This document shows positions 12,401 through 24,063 of a stretch of DNA of 64,000 nt, one piece after another. The notes beneath the pieces were generated by a model, which was given only the letters and a program-made list of their open reading frames with translations, was not told the origin of the DNA and ran no database searches. The DNA lies in the NCBI GenBank assembly GCA_018466975.1, contig CM031556.1:62001-126000 (forward strand), read 5' to 3'. The translations under genes and the position numbers were made by a program. Positions within the stretch are counted from its first letter, which is position 1; every line of letters starts with the position of its first letter. The stretch comes from Sparassis latifolia. Taxonomy: Eukaryota > Basidiomycota > Agaricomycetes > Polyporales > Sparassidaceae.

Positions 12401-13150
12401 ATAGAGTCACCCACTAGAAATAGAAATATATATTATATAATAATGCATGTGTTAGAACTACAGACAAAGTCTTCATGCTCATCGTTGATGATGACGTGGA
12501 CAAGGTATTGGTCATTGCATCCACCGGCAGTGACAGCATTGCCATGAACATTTGGAATCTATTGGATTGGGCTTAGTTGAAGCATGATAGCTAGCTCTAG
12601 GCCGGTTTCTCTCAGTCCAAACCCACAAAGCGGACACTTGCAATTTTGGGGGGCAAGCCAGGCGGACGCTCGGGATTGGTGCAGGCTTTAAGGCAAAATT
12701 TTTGCAGGCAACAAGAGCTGGTATATAAGGCAGAATTTTCCCACAATGTCTGCAGATGCAATATTGCCCACTGTGACAATGACATGATGGACATCATGGA
12801 GCAAACAAAGCTCAAGAATGACAACAAGACTCTCTGCACATTAACACAGAATAAGTTCTGTGGAGCATACAGCTCAACAGCCTATGAACAGGCTACCGGG
12901 GGCACTCATGGTAAGAGGGTGAGGCGAGTGAGATTGTATTAAGGTTGATGTTGAAAACCGAATGAGGTCCGTGCGCTAGTTTAGGGGGGTCGAACAAGAC
13001 TTCAGTGAAATCAAAGCAGTGAAATCACAATCCGGGATCCGGAGAGCCAAGAGGACAAGGCTTGTATATCCCGACAAGCCATACACAAGAACGCCGACAA
13101 TGCTATACCAGGCAGCGCCCAGGATCGCGAAGGTTGTTGGTAAGACGTGA
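9480..13150. other. AT-rich, gene-poor block
   Basis: Base composition changes sharply to AT-rich compared with the flanking genes, and resembles the 27.5-36 kb block. I recognise no domain. Short frames (for example 12646-12942 plus and 11925-12284 minus) show no family motifs. The only clear structure is the 18-bp tandem array at 11561-11809. The block is probably decayed transposon sequence, but I could not find terminal repeats that bound it. Confidence 0.55.
11561..11809 (+). repeat. 18-bp minisatellite, ~14 copies
   Basis: The unit GTGTGCAAAGTAATGGAG is repeated head-to-tail nearly without variation for about 249 bp (13.8 units). Because 18 is a multiple of three and the unit lacks stops in several frames, it creates artificial open frames on both strands. 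These should not be taken as genes. Confidence 0.97.
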
Positions 13151-13297
13151 CAAACGATGACCGGCTTCGGTCACGGTGGCGTGACTCTGATGAGCGCTAT
13201 CGGCACATGCCACCGTGCACGCGCACGGAAAGGCGCGTCCCAGTCGCGACCAACCTCATCTCCGTCCATCACCTCCAATTCTTCTTCCGTCTTCATC

Positions 13298-16200
13298 ATG
13301 TCTGAACTTCCGACACTCCTCCTTGCGTCCCTTAATCCCGCATCCCGGAAGCAGGCAGAGCAGAACCTTCAGTCCCTGAGCCTTCAGCCTGGCTTCCTTT
13401 CTGTTCTCCTTCGTCTCGTCCTCGAGCAGTCGCAAGACCGTGCAGCTCGTCTCGCAGGCAGTGTTTACCTCAAAAATGTGGTTAAAAACAGATGGGATGA
13501 TGTGAGTGTTTCAATCTATGTAGCTATGTCGAGAAGCCCCGAACAGGGACGGCCGCGACCAATCTTCGATCGCGTCAGCTCTCTTAGAAGTTTGCTGTAT
13601 TATCCTTCACGTGAGGCCACAAAAGTGAACACATTCTCGTCTTGGAAATGAGGCCGTCGGACGGCGTGATTGCTGCCTGACCGGGTGGTGGTTTGTCGGT
13701 TGTCCGCTCTTCTACTGCTTTGAAGGCCTGTCAAATGCGGAACAGCCTCAACCACGTGAGTTTCTTATTCAACTCCACGTCTTCATGAATTGACAGTCAC
13801 CAATTTGCAAGGAAACTTCCTAATCTACTCTTCAGGCTTGTTTTCAACGACTGATAACAATGAATATATTGAACGCCTCAGCGTGTGCGGGTATCGAGGG
13901 TGGCCAGACGTGGTCACGGAGCTCCCAGTCTCAACGCGCGCTAATGCTCAAGAGCAATCCATCGTGTCTCCAGCCACTTCGGTCTTCCTATCTCAGAACT
14001 GGTGACTACACCAAACTCACCTCTGTCTAGTCGTCACTCATACCCTGTATCCGGCTTTCTTGTTTGTTGCGGAGAGTACTCCAATTTAACGTGAGGTTTC
14101 CTGAGGCTAAGCTGGTCCACTGAGTGATAGCGGAGGCGGCTGTTTACTCAATTCGGGGTTTCTCGATATAACTAACTCGGTTCTCGACGAATGCTCCACA
14201 TTATTGACAACTTAAACTCTTCCAGGAAGATTCCCAGATCCAGGAATCTGACAAGACCGCATTGCGAATTGAACTTGTTCCCGCCATGATTGCGCTCTCG
14301 AGTGCAACAGACAAGGCGATGCGCGCCCAAGTGGCAGAGTCAATATCGCTTATTGCTAGCGCCGACTTTCCTGAGCAGTGGCCAGACCTCATCGATGTAG
14401 GTGCTCCGTTTGTATGCAGCTCAATCCCCTGAGCCTCAGAGTCTGTTCAGAAACTCGTGTTCTCACTGTCAGAGAGCAACTATGAGGTGAACATCGGCGT
14501 ACTCGAGACCGCACACTCTATCTTCCGGCCGTGGCGCGCGGAGGCACGCTCCGACGCGCTGTTTACCGTGATCAACTACGTACTTTCGCGCTTCTCGCGC
14601 CCATTCCTCCAGCTCTTCGTGCACACCGCCACGCAGCTGTTTGCCACGCCTCCACCGTCAAGCCTAGCGCTCATTGCGCAGGCGCAAGTCATCCTCGTGG
14701 ACATCTTCTACGACCTCACATGTCAGGACCTCCCGCCAGACATCGAGGACTCGCACGCCCAATTTTTCGCGCCTGATACTGGCCTGTTTCTACAGCTGCT
14801 GGCGTGGAACCCTCCAGAGCTGCAGGGTGACGTGAGTGCCTCGCTACACGTATCATTTGAGGACATCGACTGAAATTTGCCGCCAGCCCGAAGATACGAC
14901 GCCCTCGCTACCATCGCAAATCAAGACAGGGCTTCTCGAGATCTCGGAGCTGTATGTGAAGTTGTACCCTGAGACACTGCAGAGCACTGCGTCCGTGGAG
15001 GCCATCGTGCGTGGCATCTGGGCGCTTGTGGGCGACGGCAGACGCACGAGCGTTGCGGATGATGGGGTAGGTTTCCAGCATGGCCACCCGAGGTCGTTCT
15101 CGTACTGATTACTCCCACAGCTCGTCTCGCAGTCTCTGCGTTTCATCTCTACCGCCATTCGCTCCGGGCACTACGCGCAGCTCTTTGGTTCGAAGGAGAC
15201 GATCTCGAGCCTCGTGCAGGGCATTGTCGTTCCAAATGTCGGTCTTCGAGGTACGTTCGCCAGATACCTTCTACACCGCAGTCTCAGTGGCCCGCGCTAA
15301 CCACGTTGCTTCGAGTTCCTAGACCACGAAATCGAGCAGTTTGAAGATGACCCGCTTGAGTACATCCGCCTCGATCTGGCGCTGCCTTCTCTCGGCGTCA
15401 TGGGTATCAGCTCCGACGCCGTCACACGACGTCAGGCAGCCGCAGAGGTCCTCCGTGCGTTGGTATCATCTGGGTTCGAGGATGATACAACTGCGGTCGC
15501 CGGCGCATGGATTGGCGAGGGCCTGCACGAGTACGCCGCGAACAAGGCGGAGAACTGGCGCGCGAAAGATACTGCTATTTATTTGATGACCGCTGTTGCG
15601 ACACGGGGGAGCACGACGCAGGTGCGTTGTATCCTGGTGATATTATTCTCCTGGCTAATCTCGTCTTTTACATCTTACCAAGCATGGTGTGACGTCGACG
15701 AACACCCTCGTTGATGTGGTGCAGTTCTTCTCGAACCATGTTTTCCAGGACCTTCAGGCGGACGCGAATAGCGTACACCCGATCCTCCAGGTGGATGCTA
15801 TCCGTTTCCTCTACACCTTCCGGAATCAGGTATTGTATCCCGTATTCTGAATAAGTGTGATGCTCAATAGTTTCATTGAACAGCTCATCAAGCCGCAACT
15901 CCTCTCCGTTCTTCCTCTTCTCGTCCGCCACCTAGGTTCGGAAAACTACGTCTGCTACACGTACGCTGCGATCAGTATCGAGAGGATCCTCTTCATCAAG
16001 CAGGGTACACAGCTTTTGTGTGTACTTACTCCACTTACCTGTCGATGTCATATCTGAACGCCGATTTCATTCACCAGGTTTTCGCAAGCCGATGTTCAAG
16101 ACATAGCGCCGCCTCTACTCGATGCGCTCCTGTCAAAAATCGAGAAGGCCGGCACGCCGGAGAAGGTTGCCGAGAACGACTATCTGATGAAGTGTACGCT

Positions 16201-17747
16201 ATCTTCTCGTAACTGTACTATCTTCCCCAACTGACCACGATGACGCAATAGGTGTAATGCGTGTCATCATCACTGCCCGCTCAACACTAGCGACTGGCTT
16301 TGAGCAAATCCTCCAGCGTCTAGTCGGGATCTTGGGTGTGATCTCAAAGAACCCGAGCAACCCGAACTTTGACCAGTATATCTTCGAAAGTTTGTCCGCA
16401 TTGATGAGGTATCTTTCTCCACTTGCTTACCCCCTCAGATTACTTACTGATTCGTTTTTGCAGATTTGTTGTGGCCGCCAACCCTAGCACACTACCTAGG
16501 TTCGAAGAGACACTCTTCGGCCCATTCACGATAATCCTGCAGCAGGACATCGACCGTAAGTTCCTCCGTGTCCTTCGACATCAGCCATCTTATCTCTTCC
16601 TGCGCAGAATACATCCCCTACGTCTTCCAAGTCCTCGCGCAAATGCTTGACCTGCACACGGACGATGTGCCGGTAGCATATCGCAGTCTTGTACCATTCC
16701 TGTTGACGCCTGCAAGTTGGCAGCAAAAAGGCAGCATTCCAGGTCTCGTTAAGCTATTGAAGGTATTCCTTTCACGCGACACAAAACAGATGGTCTCTTC
16801 AGGCCAGTATACGGCTGTGCTTGCGGTCGTACAACAACGCTTGATACCGTCAAAGTTGAACGATGCTTGGGGCTTTGAGCTTCTGCAGGCGGTCGTACAA
16901 CACGTTCCTCCGTGCGTGTTTCCGAACTCTTGTGGCCCTGTATCGTTAACGGATAGCGATTCTTTCAGAGCGGACCTGAAGCAATATTTCCGTGCCATCC
17001 TTGTCACACTTCTGAACCGCTTACAGACGAGCAAGACCGACAAATATGTGTACCTCTTTGTAAATTTCCTCGCCTTCACCATGGCCATTCCGGTAGAGGG
17101 ACTCGCACCTGACTACGTCGTCAGCACATTCGAAGAAATTCAGCCTCAGTGAGTCTTTCTACCTTGCGTTGTGTATGAAATCTCCGATGCTGAGTAATAT
17201 ACCTGTTTCTCTCAGGCTATGGTCGCAAATCTTGACTAACTTCGTCATTCCTGAGGCACCCAAAATGCTACCAAAAGACCGCAAGGTTATCGTCGTAGGC
17301 CTGACACGGCTATTAACACAAAGCACAATCATGCTTCAGGAACCGACAGTGCGGGCATGGTGCGTCTCTATCCCTCGCTGTTCGCTACACTGTCTCTTAC
17401 GAACCTTCTGCAGGCCTCAGACCTTCACGACCCTGGTGAAGCTCTTCCTGGAACCTCAATATCTGACGAAGAAAGAAGGTGAGGAGGATCCGTACGCCGG
17501 TATCACCGCGATCGACTACGAGGAGCAGACGGCGGGGTATCAGGCTGCGTACTCCCGCCTAGCCGCGTCGGAGAGTGCGCCCGTCGACCCCGTCGCACAC
17601 GTTCGTGACCCGCGAGAGTACCTTGGCCAGGAACTCGTCAACCTGTCTAAGAGGGATGCGCGGCTAAAGACGTTGGTCAGAAGGTGCGACGTGACAGTCG
17701 TGGGCCCATTCGTGCAATCGCTGGAGGCGGCGGGATATGGTTTGTAG
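13298..17747 (+). CDS. CSE1: CSE1/exportin-2 (importin-alpha re-exporter)
   Basis: A karyopherin that carries importin-alpha back from nucleus to cytosol with Ran-GTP. The start ATG at 13298 opens an importin-beta N-terminal region (LNPASRKQAEQNLQ, then YLKNVVKNRWDD). Exon 2 from 14226 carries ALRIELVPAMIALSSATDKA and FPEQWPDLID, typical of CSE1. Later exons read NYEVNIGVLETAHSIFRPWR, EYIRLDLALPS, NYVCYTYAAISIERI, QYIPYVFQVLAQMLDLH and TDKYVYLFVNFLAFTMAI, and the last exon YEEQTAGYQAAYSRLAA, ending AAGYGL. Exons traced include 13298-13501, 14226-14400, 14440-14831, 14887-15066, 15121-15250 and 15323-15621, with roughly eight more to 17747. Intron 1 (13502-14225, about 720 bp) is far longer than the others. 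No break was seen. Confidence 0.94.
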
Positions 17748-18682
17748 GCTGTGAGTATCTAGTGTTTGGTTTGCTTGGTACATAGAAGCAAAGTGTAGCT
17801 TGTACGATTCAATGCATCAATGTTCTCGGCGCCGTTCCGCAATATTGTATTAAACGACGAAGGTCTGGGTTTACGTAAACGCCGGCTCGGTTTATCGTAT
17901 GATCTGTGTTGTACAGAAGCTCGAATTCAAACTGCACCTGACCCTGACCCTGATTTATTTTGGCCACGAACGTCCTGTCTCTCGATACTTACTGTAGGAG
18001 GGCCTCGGTCACCAATGCAAGGACATTTTGCCTTATATAGGTAAGGCTTAGTCTAGTTTTTAACGCGGGGGGCTTATCGGTAGGTCCCCAATTTCGTTCG
18101 GAGCTTGGACTTTCAGGGAAAGAATTGCGTGACCGATCAACTCGCCTGCAAGAGAATGAGTCGGAGCTGGAAATAAGAGAACAAGCGCTCGCCGCAAGCT
18201 CACGGTGCGCAGATACTACATACTCCAGGGAAGCGGTCGTTGTTACATTCGAGATATCTCAGTCAAATGGCATGCCTTTTAAGCTGTAGGAGACAAGCAA
18301 AAGAAGCACATCCAAAGAGTAACAAGAGAAGCAACTACTGAGGATGGGTTGTGAAAGTTCTGGCTTGAACTTGGACACTGTCACATCCCAATAATTTTGT
18401 TCCTCCTTCTAGCATAAGACTGTTGAAGAAATCCAGAAGACTAATTGGGAGTCACTCTGGCTACCACTACCATGGTTGTAAACTGTGCGGCATATTGATA
18501 TCCCCCACCTAAAATACAGTACTAGTGGATTTAGCTGTTCTGAGGGCCCTGAGGCATGGATTTTCTGAAAGTACATTCAGTCTACAGACAGTACATAACA
18601 GGAGAATGTCCTGTGTACCAGAGAGCTATGAGGATGCGGCAGAAACGCGAGACTTGCATGGGTAGATGAGAACGCGTTTTGA
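17748..18682. other. Intergenic, no gene seen
   Basis: This is the 3' flank of CSE1 up to the small transposon. Two short AT-rich stretches are present, and no domain or splice structure is recognisable. Confidence 0.5.
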
Positions 18683-19096
18683 CAGGACCCCCCGCAATCC
18701 CCTATGAGCCCCGATGCCTGAATCCCCGAAATTGGGCCCGCCGCAGGCCGGACCTCCGATCTCGGACCCCCGAAAATGGTCGAAAAACAGGTACAACTTG
18801 TATCCCGAAATCCCCGAAGTTGTCCCCTTTGGCCCGAGGTTCAGTGCGAAACCCCCGAAAAATGGTTCCTGGGAGAAATTTTCCTGGAGACCCTCAACGT
18901 GGAAGGATTTTCCGGCGAAAATTCGTTTTGCACCCGGCGGAAGCCCATTTCTCACCGTAAATGTTCGATCCCATTTTTCCCCGAAACCGGCCGGGAGGCC
19001 GGGACCTTGGGTGCGAAACCCCCGAAAATGACGGTGTCCTGACCCCCGAAAATGGCCTCCGGGATCGGAGCTCTAAGCGAGTTACGGGGGGTCCTG
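18683..19096. mobile_element. 414-bp non-autonomous TIR element with TSD
   Basis: The ends are perfect inverted 12-mers: CAGGACCCCCCG at 18683-18694 and CGGGGGGTCCTG at 19085-19096. Each is flanked by the direct repeat TTTTGA (18677-18682 and 19097-19102), a likely target-site duplication. The interior is GC-rich and repeats variants of CCCCCGAAAAT at least five times. No transposase frame is present, so it must have moved in trans. The terminal CAGG recalls hAT-like ends, but a 6-bp duplication does not fit the usual 8 bp, so the superfamily is open. Confidence 0.8.
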
Positions 19097-19188
19097 TTTT
19101 GACGCGTCGCGTGTACACGTGATTTGCGGAGATGAAACCCAACCTGCCGATAAGGACCACCTTAATGATAGCAGACGCCAGACACGGA

Positions 19189-19240
19189 TATCCTGAGGAA
19201 CGAAGGTTGAAGCAGAGTGTCAGTCTGCCTTTGGGAGACT
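19189..19240 (+). repeat. Dispersed ~50-60-bp motif, copy 2
   Basis: This copy reads GACACGGATATCCTGAGGAA and continues to GTCTGCCTTTGGGAGACT. The same string occurs at 7321-7371, with changes at 22997-23056, and inverted at about 39003-39069. Confidence 0.85.
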
Positions 19241-19860
19241 AGTAAGGCTCGGCTCCTCAGACTTTCAGGATGCTGCCCTTCGTAGCAATAGAGCATCCGC
19301 TGTATTGGCGACCTAGCTCGCCCACCGATTTTGTCGATTTTATCCACTACACATCGAACATGGAATTCGAGGAGCAGTAGCCGGCGATGTCTATTGTATA
19401 AAAGGCCCAAAGGCACAATCGTAGCTTTGAAACACCCAGACCGTTTTGTGGGTTATCGCAGGACTTGGATTAATGGCGGCGGGCAGGATCTTCTGCTGAA
19501 TGAATGGCAATCCATACTTTCCTTACAAGGCATACCGCTTTCTCCTTTCGGTCTTCGGTGATTGTGTCGTCATCACACTCTACCCACCCAGCTGCAACTG
19601 CTCTTCGTCGTTCGTGATGCATTGATGCATGATATCGACGCTTTAGTCGCGTATTAACGGTGCATAACAGGAATACTATGGCTCTAATCCGGATAGCCAC
19701 CAATTCACCAGTACTAGGGCAGCCGGTTCGTGCGCTTCGACCATGCGCACAAACGAAGCTGCTCTGTATCAGCATATGTCGACCTCCCTCGGGTCACCCA
19801 GTAGGAAATGCGCACCGTGCTCACATGGGTATATTAGACGTGTCTCGGTGACTAGCGAGC

Positions 19861-20690
19861 ATGAGATACTTTGATAATGCTGCAACAAGCTCGGCCGGAA
19901 AATCCCTCATTTTCCACGATCGCACTTTCAGCGCAGTCAAAAGTCAGTGGAGAGCATTTCATAGACCAGATCAGCGCACGTCACTCACCGGCTTTGTCGC
20001 GTTCTTCAACGCGCACTCCCCCAGTGCTCAGCTCTTCCACTGGCAACTTGAAGCGTACAGCGGTGACTCCCGACCGAGCAATTACTGCAGTACAGCCGTG
20101 GCATTGCTAACTTCGAAATTTCGCAAGAACTCGCCGCCATCCACATGTTACACTACCGCCGATCCGAGGTATGGGGAAACAGAATCCAGGATTGTCTCTC
20201 CAAGTGCTGGTCGAGTCGAACCCCAAGCCCGGAACTGACATAACCCGGGTTTCGGAGCGAACGACAAGATTCCCCGCATTTTTGACATGTTTGCATTGTG
20301 AAGTTACCGTTCAAAGGGGTTGATTATGAGAACCCGTGGAATATCCGCAAGATCATTGGCTTCAGTCAGGTACGTAAAGGGTTCAACGGAATTATTCGAA
20401 CAGCTAAGTATCTTCCCCCTCGACTTTCCCTCACAGGAGGGCCTGATGATGAGCAAAGTGCAAGACTTAGTTTGTCTCCTCGCTTGTATGCGGCGTATTC
20501 GCGATATGTTGAACTCTCCGACACATCTGATCCAGGTTTCTCCGACACCACATCCTTCTCACATCGGTCAAACCGCGGGGGCACGTCTGTGCTGGCTCTC
20601 GCTTTCCGTCACTCATGCTGGATCAGCCCTTTGAAGGTGGGGCATCTCGTCTCCCTCACAGCTCAGACTCCTGCAAGTTAGTACGTTTTC
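19861..20690 (+). other. Possible unrecognised spliced gene or gene relic
   Basis: The interval has a chain of frames separated by splice-like signals. An early frame contains VESNPKPGTDITRVSERTTR and FLTCLHCEVT. After 20298 a second reads VDYENPWNIRKIIGFSQ, followed by a donor-like GTACGT and an acceptor-like CTCACAG at about 20430. A third reads MSKVQDLVCLLACMRRIRD and then crosses a GATCCAG junction. I cannot recognise a family, and in-frame stops remain between the first two pieces. It could be a degraded gene. Start, end and exon limits are guesses. Confidence 0.3.
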
Positions 20691-21447
20691 TGGGGTGTTA
20701 TCTAACGACAGACAGCACGCCACGAAACGAGCGCGCACAATCCCGTCCATTAACCGGTCCACCGCACGCGCATGTGGCTTCGGTAAACGCATGGGAGCCC
20801 TCATCTGTTCTTGACACAGAACCAAAGGGTCCTGCTGCGCCAAGCCAGTAGTCACAAGGCGCGCCGTTCTTGCAAGAGTTCTCATGTCCGCCTTCCTCGT
20901 CTCTGGTTATGATTCCCTCGGAGCGGGTCTTGCCCTGGCTTCTTTTCATCAATCACTCGCCGCATCGCGAACTGCTTCGGGTCCTTTGCTGTTCTTGCAG
21001 TCATCTGATCTCTCCCGCGACAATGTCCCACTTCTTTCTCTGCGATGCATCCCGCGAACGTTGGAGTTCTGAGTCTGGGGAAGCACATTGGTCCGCTTCT
21101 CTGGGGTCGTTCTCCCGGGCCAAGCTGGCATCTGGTGATACTCCGGAGCAACGCGTGCCTTCATTAAGGGCTCGGAGCGTTTGGCGACGTGCCATATAGC
21201 GTGAAGATCTCACAACGGTGTCGACACTCGGCGTGTTCATGCTGCACCGATGGACTTCTGCTGCAGGCCAGAGCGGCCATTCCCGCGCATAGCATACTTG
21301 CTCCCGGCAAACAAGGTAGACGTTCATTGTGGTGGAGTAGATCACTATAATACAGCACGCACCCGAACGCCTCACGCGCGCAACAAATATGCAAAAACGT
21401 ACATTCTCCACGCCCGAAATGAAAAACCCACGGCCTTACTATAGCCA
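20691..21447. other. Intergenic, no gene seen
   Basis: Overlapping frames on both strands have no shared family motif and no consistent splicing. The interval lies downstream of the minus-strand reductase gene and probably includes its 3' UTR. Confidence 0.4.
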
Positions 21448-22665
21448 TTACAACCGCGGCTTCATCGACGCCTGGAAGGATGCGGGGTCGAGCACCGATT
21501 GGGGATAGGGCACCCACGAAGAGCGCACATGCTCGTATCCGCCGTCGACAACGATGATCTGGCCCGAGATAAACGCCGCAGCGCCGCTGAAGAGGAAGAT
21601 CGTCGCGTTCGCGATGTCGAGCACGTCTCCGATGCGCCCGGCCGGTGCGGCGTACTCGGTGTTCTTGACCATCAGCCGGGAGGCACCCTCGGTGTTGGCG
21701 ATCGCGCCCGGGGCTATCACGTTTGAGCGTACGCCCTGCGAAGAGATCAGATGGAGTCGGGTGGGTGAATCTGGGGAGAGCTCACGTGCGGGCCTTCCTC
21801 GACAGCGAGGACGGCAGACACTGGCGGTGGAGGACGTCAGAGGATAATAGTGCACGCGCGAATGGACGTACTAGCATCCACCGCGGCTTTCGCGGCCGAG
21901 ACGTGTATTTGGTACGGGGTGCCTGCACACGAGTGAGTATCGCGCATCGTGCGGGTCGCAGGGCTACGGACCTCTGTAATGGAGCGTAGCGCTGACGTGG
22001 ATGTACGACCCCTTGGACGCGCGCACGTGGGGCAGGGTGGCCTTGATGGTGTTGTACGTCCCAAACTGCGCACACTGAGCAGGACACGCGAGAGGCGGCC
22101 AAGACGCGCACCGTATCAATTTCGACAACGGTCTTGAACCCGTTCTCGGACAGGCCAGAGATGGGGGCGAGGAAGTTTCCGGCAGCACCTGCCCGTGTGC
22201 TCAATCGCTGCAAGCACGCGCAAGTCTGCGAGAGACACTCACCGCAGATGACATAGTCGATGCGCCCGAACTTGGCGATCGTCTTCGCGACCGCGTCGTG
22301 CACCTGCTTTGGGTCTCTGACGTCTGCCTGGGCGGGGAGACACTCTCGTCCGGTAGCCTTCGCGAGCTCCGCTGCTGAGGCGGTCAGGCGGTCAAGTCTG
22401 TGCGATGTTCGTTTCGAGTGGCGTCAGCGGTAGGAAAGAAGCACGCACTTGCGCCCGACGATGGTCGCGTTGGCACCGTGTCGCATCTAATTGAGGTTCT
22501 GAATCACACGAAGGCGCGACGGGCAAGAGGAACACGCACCACGGCCTCAGTCATCGCTTTGCATATCCCAGACCCGCCGCCGGTGCAGAAGAGGACCTTG
22601 CCGTCGAAGAGACCGTCTTTGAAGACGGCGGTCGAGGGCACTACAGGTGCAACGTAGGCAGCCAT
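21448..22665 (-). CDS. SPS19: 2,4-dienoyl-CoA reductase (SDR family, peroxisomal type)
   Basis: An NADPH-dependent short-chain dehydrogenase that removes 2,4-dienoyl double bonds during beta-oxidation of unsaturated fatty acids. The minus-strand ATG at 22665 gives MAAYVAPVVPSTAVFKDGLF, then the cofactor motif CTGGGSGI. Later exons give AQADVRDPKQVHDAV, GAAGNFLAPISGLSENGFKT, YIHVSATLHYRGTPYQIHVS with AAKAAVDA, and GVRSNVIAPGAI. The C-terminus has FLFSGAAAFISGQIIVVDGG. This Lys-containing active-site pattern (HVSAAKA) and the long C-terminus fit dienoyl-CoA reductases rather than generic SDRs. The protein ends in Pro-Arg-Leu, a PTS1-like tripeptide, which suggests peroxisomal import. Exact splice points were only partly traced. 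Confidence 0.88.
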
Positions 22666-24063
22666 CGTTTGGCGGGGATCAAGCAGCGACGTCGGTCGAC
22701 GTTAGCTCGACGGGTATAAGTGAAACGGGGATGGTGGGGAGCAGGTGACCATGAGTAGGCGTGAGATTCGGGCTCGTCTACCGCAGCCCGAGCGCGTCGC
22801 TCAAAAATCCCGCCGGCACCGGCCACGCTGATATTCACGTGCACAACGCGTCGACGCGACGCGTCGGACGCGCTCGCAATGCACAGTGAGGTGTGTTGCA
22901 CCCTCCTCGTCCATCGCTGCCACTTGCAGGAAGAGGTATATACGTAAAATTTAAACTGCAAGAATTTCTCGTTATAACCTTTGGGCGATGTGATCCAGAC
23001 ACGGTTATCCTGAGGAACGACGGTCGAAGCACCTGAGAGTCTGCCTTTAGGAGGCTGAATGTAATACCAGAATCCATCTCAGAGGTCGTAAGTCATGGAA
23101 GAAGGCACTATATATGTGAGTATTTCCTATGTACTTGCTGCAGCTCGCGATGATGTGCAAAATTTCGCGTCGCTGGAATTTATGTGAATAAGGGCTGAAC
23201 AAGACACGTACGGGATCCACAGCCATCTCTCTCTGGTCACCCTATCAGGCTCCCATACTACCTCTCCAAGGCTCTGTTGGACGCAGTGTCGTCTGTGTCG
23301 TGTGGCAGCGATGAGAGACTGAATATCAATCAAATCGCGCAGAGAGACTGAGTGATGTTTCGTTAGTGTCCGCTTGGTGCTGACGCTCACTCGATATATG
23401 CAATGAATCTCAGGACGCAATTTTTGAGGAGAGTCCTGTTTCTGTCCTCGCTCGACCTTGTTCGTAAATTTTAAACCCTAGTAGTTAATTCAGCTGAGGC
23501 AGTACGTCCGTTCAGTGGGGCACGCTGCTAGATAATTAGTGCAGAACGTTCCAACCGAACGTCTTGTCCCTTTCGCTAAGTTATCTTTGAATAAAATGGA
23601 TGGCTTTCCTATCACCTAATGGATAGTGAACGGACGTTAACGTTACGACAGAGTCAGAGAACTTCGACCCGGGTAGTGCAGCCCAAGACACGCCTCATGT
23701 CGGGGTGCCTGAGACTTAGACCCTAGTTGCGATCACCTTGACATCCAGACAGCTGGAGAGAGCCAGCTGAGAAAGCTCTTCAATTCAAGTGAATAAGTAT
23801 ATCGCGAGACGCGTCCGTAATGGCAGTGACGAGATTGGTTCGTTCCCTGATCACGTGGCACGCGCACCACTTTGGTGGAAGAGCCTTGGCACTGGCAGGC
23901 TTGTACTGTACTGCGCCGACCTCTTAGACTTGTCCACCCTCTCTGCCTCTGTCTCTGTCTCTGTCTCTGGCTTTGGCTCGTCCTTTGTTTTTTAAGAGGT
24001 GTGTTTTCATGTGAGCAAATTCTGAGCATATTCTCACATCTCGCAGGCTTAATTGAACATTGT
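22666..24063. other. Intergenic region with one dispersed-repeat copy
   Basis: This lies between two divergently transcribed genes, the reductase (minus) and the GDT1 transporter (plus), so it holds both promoters. A diverged copy of the dispersed motif lies at 22997-23056. A CTCTGT microsatellite at about 23945-23972 precedes the transporter start. No coding region is supported. Confidence 0.5.
22997..23056 (+). repeat. Dispersed ~50-60-bp motif, copy 3 (diverged)
   Basis: This copy reads AGACACGGTTATCCTGAGGA, then a diverged middle, then GAGTCTGCCTTTAGGAGGCT. It matches the copy at 19189-19240 at both ends, with differences in the middle. Confidence 0.75.

Noticed and set aside
23872..24063. 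Upstream extension of the GDT1 frame
   Set aside because: The extension runs through a CTCTGT microsatellite and has no family similarity. MAATDDAPDL at 24064 is the natural start.
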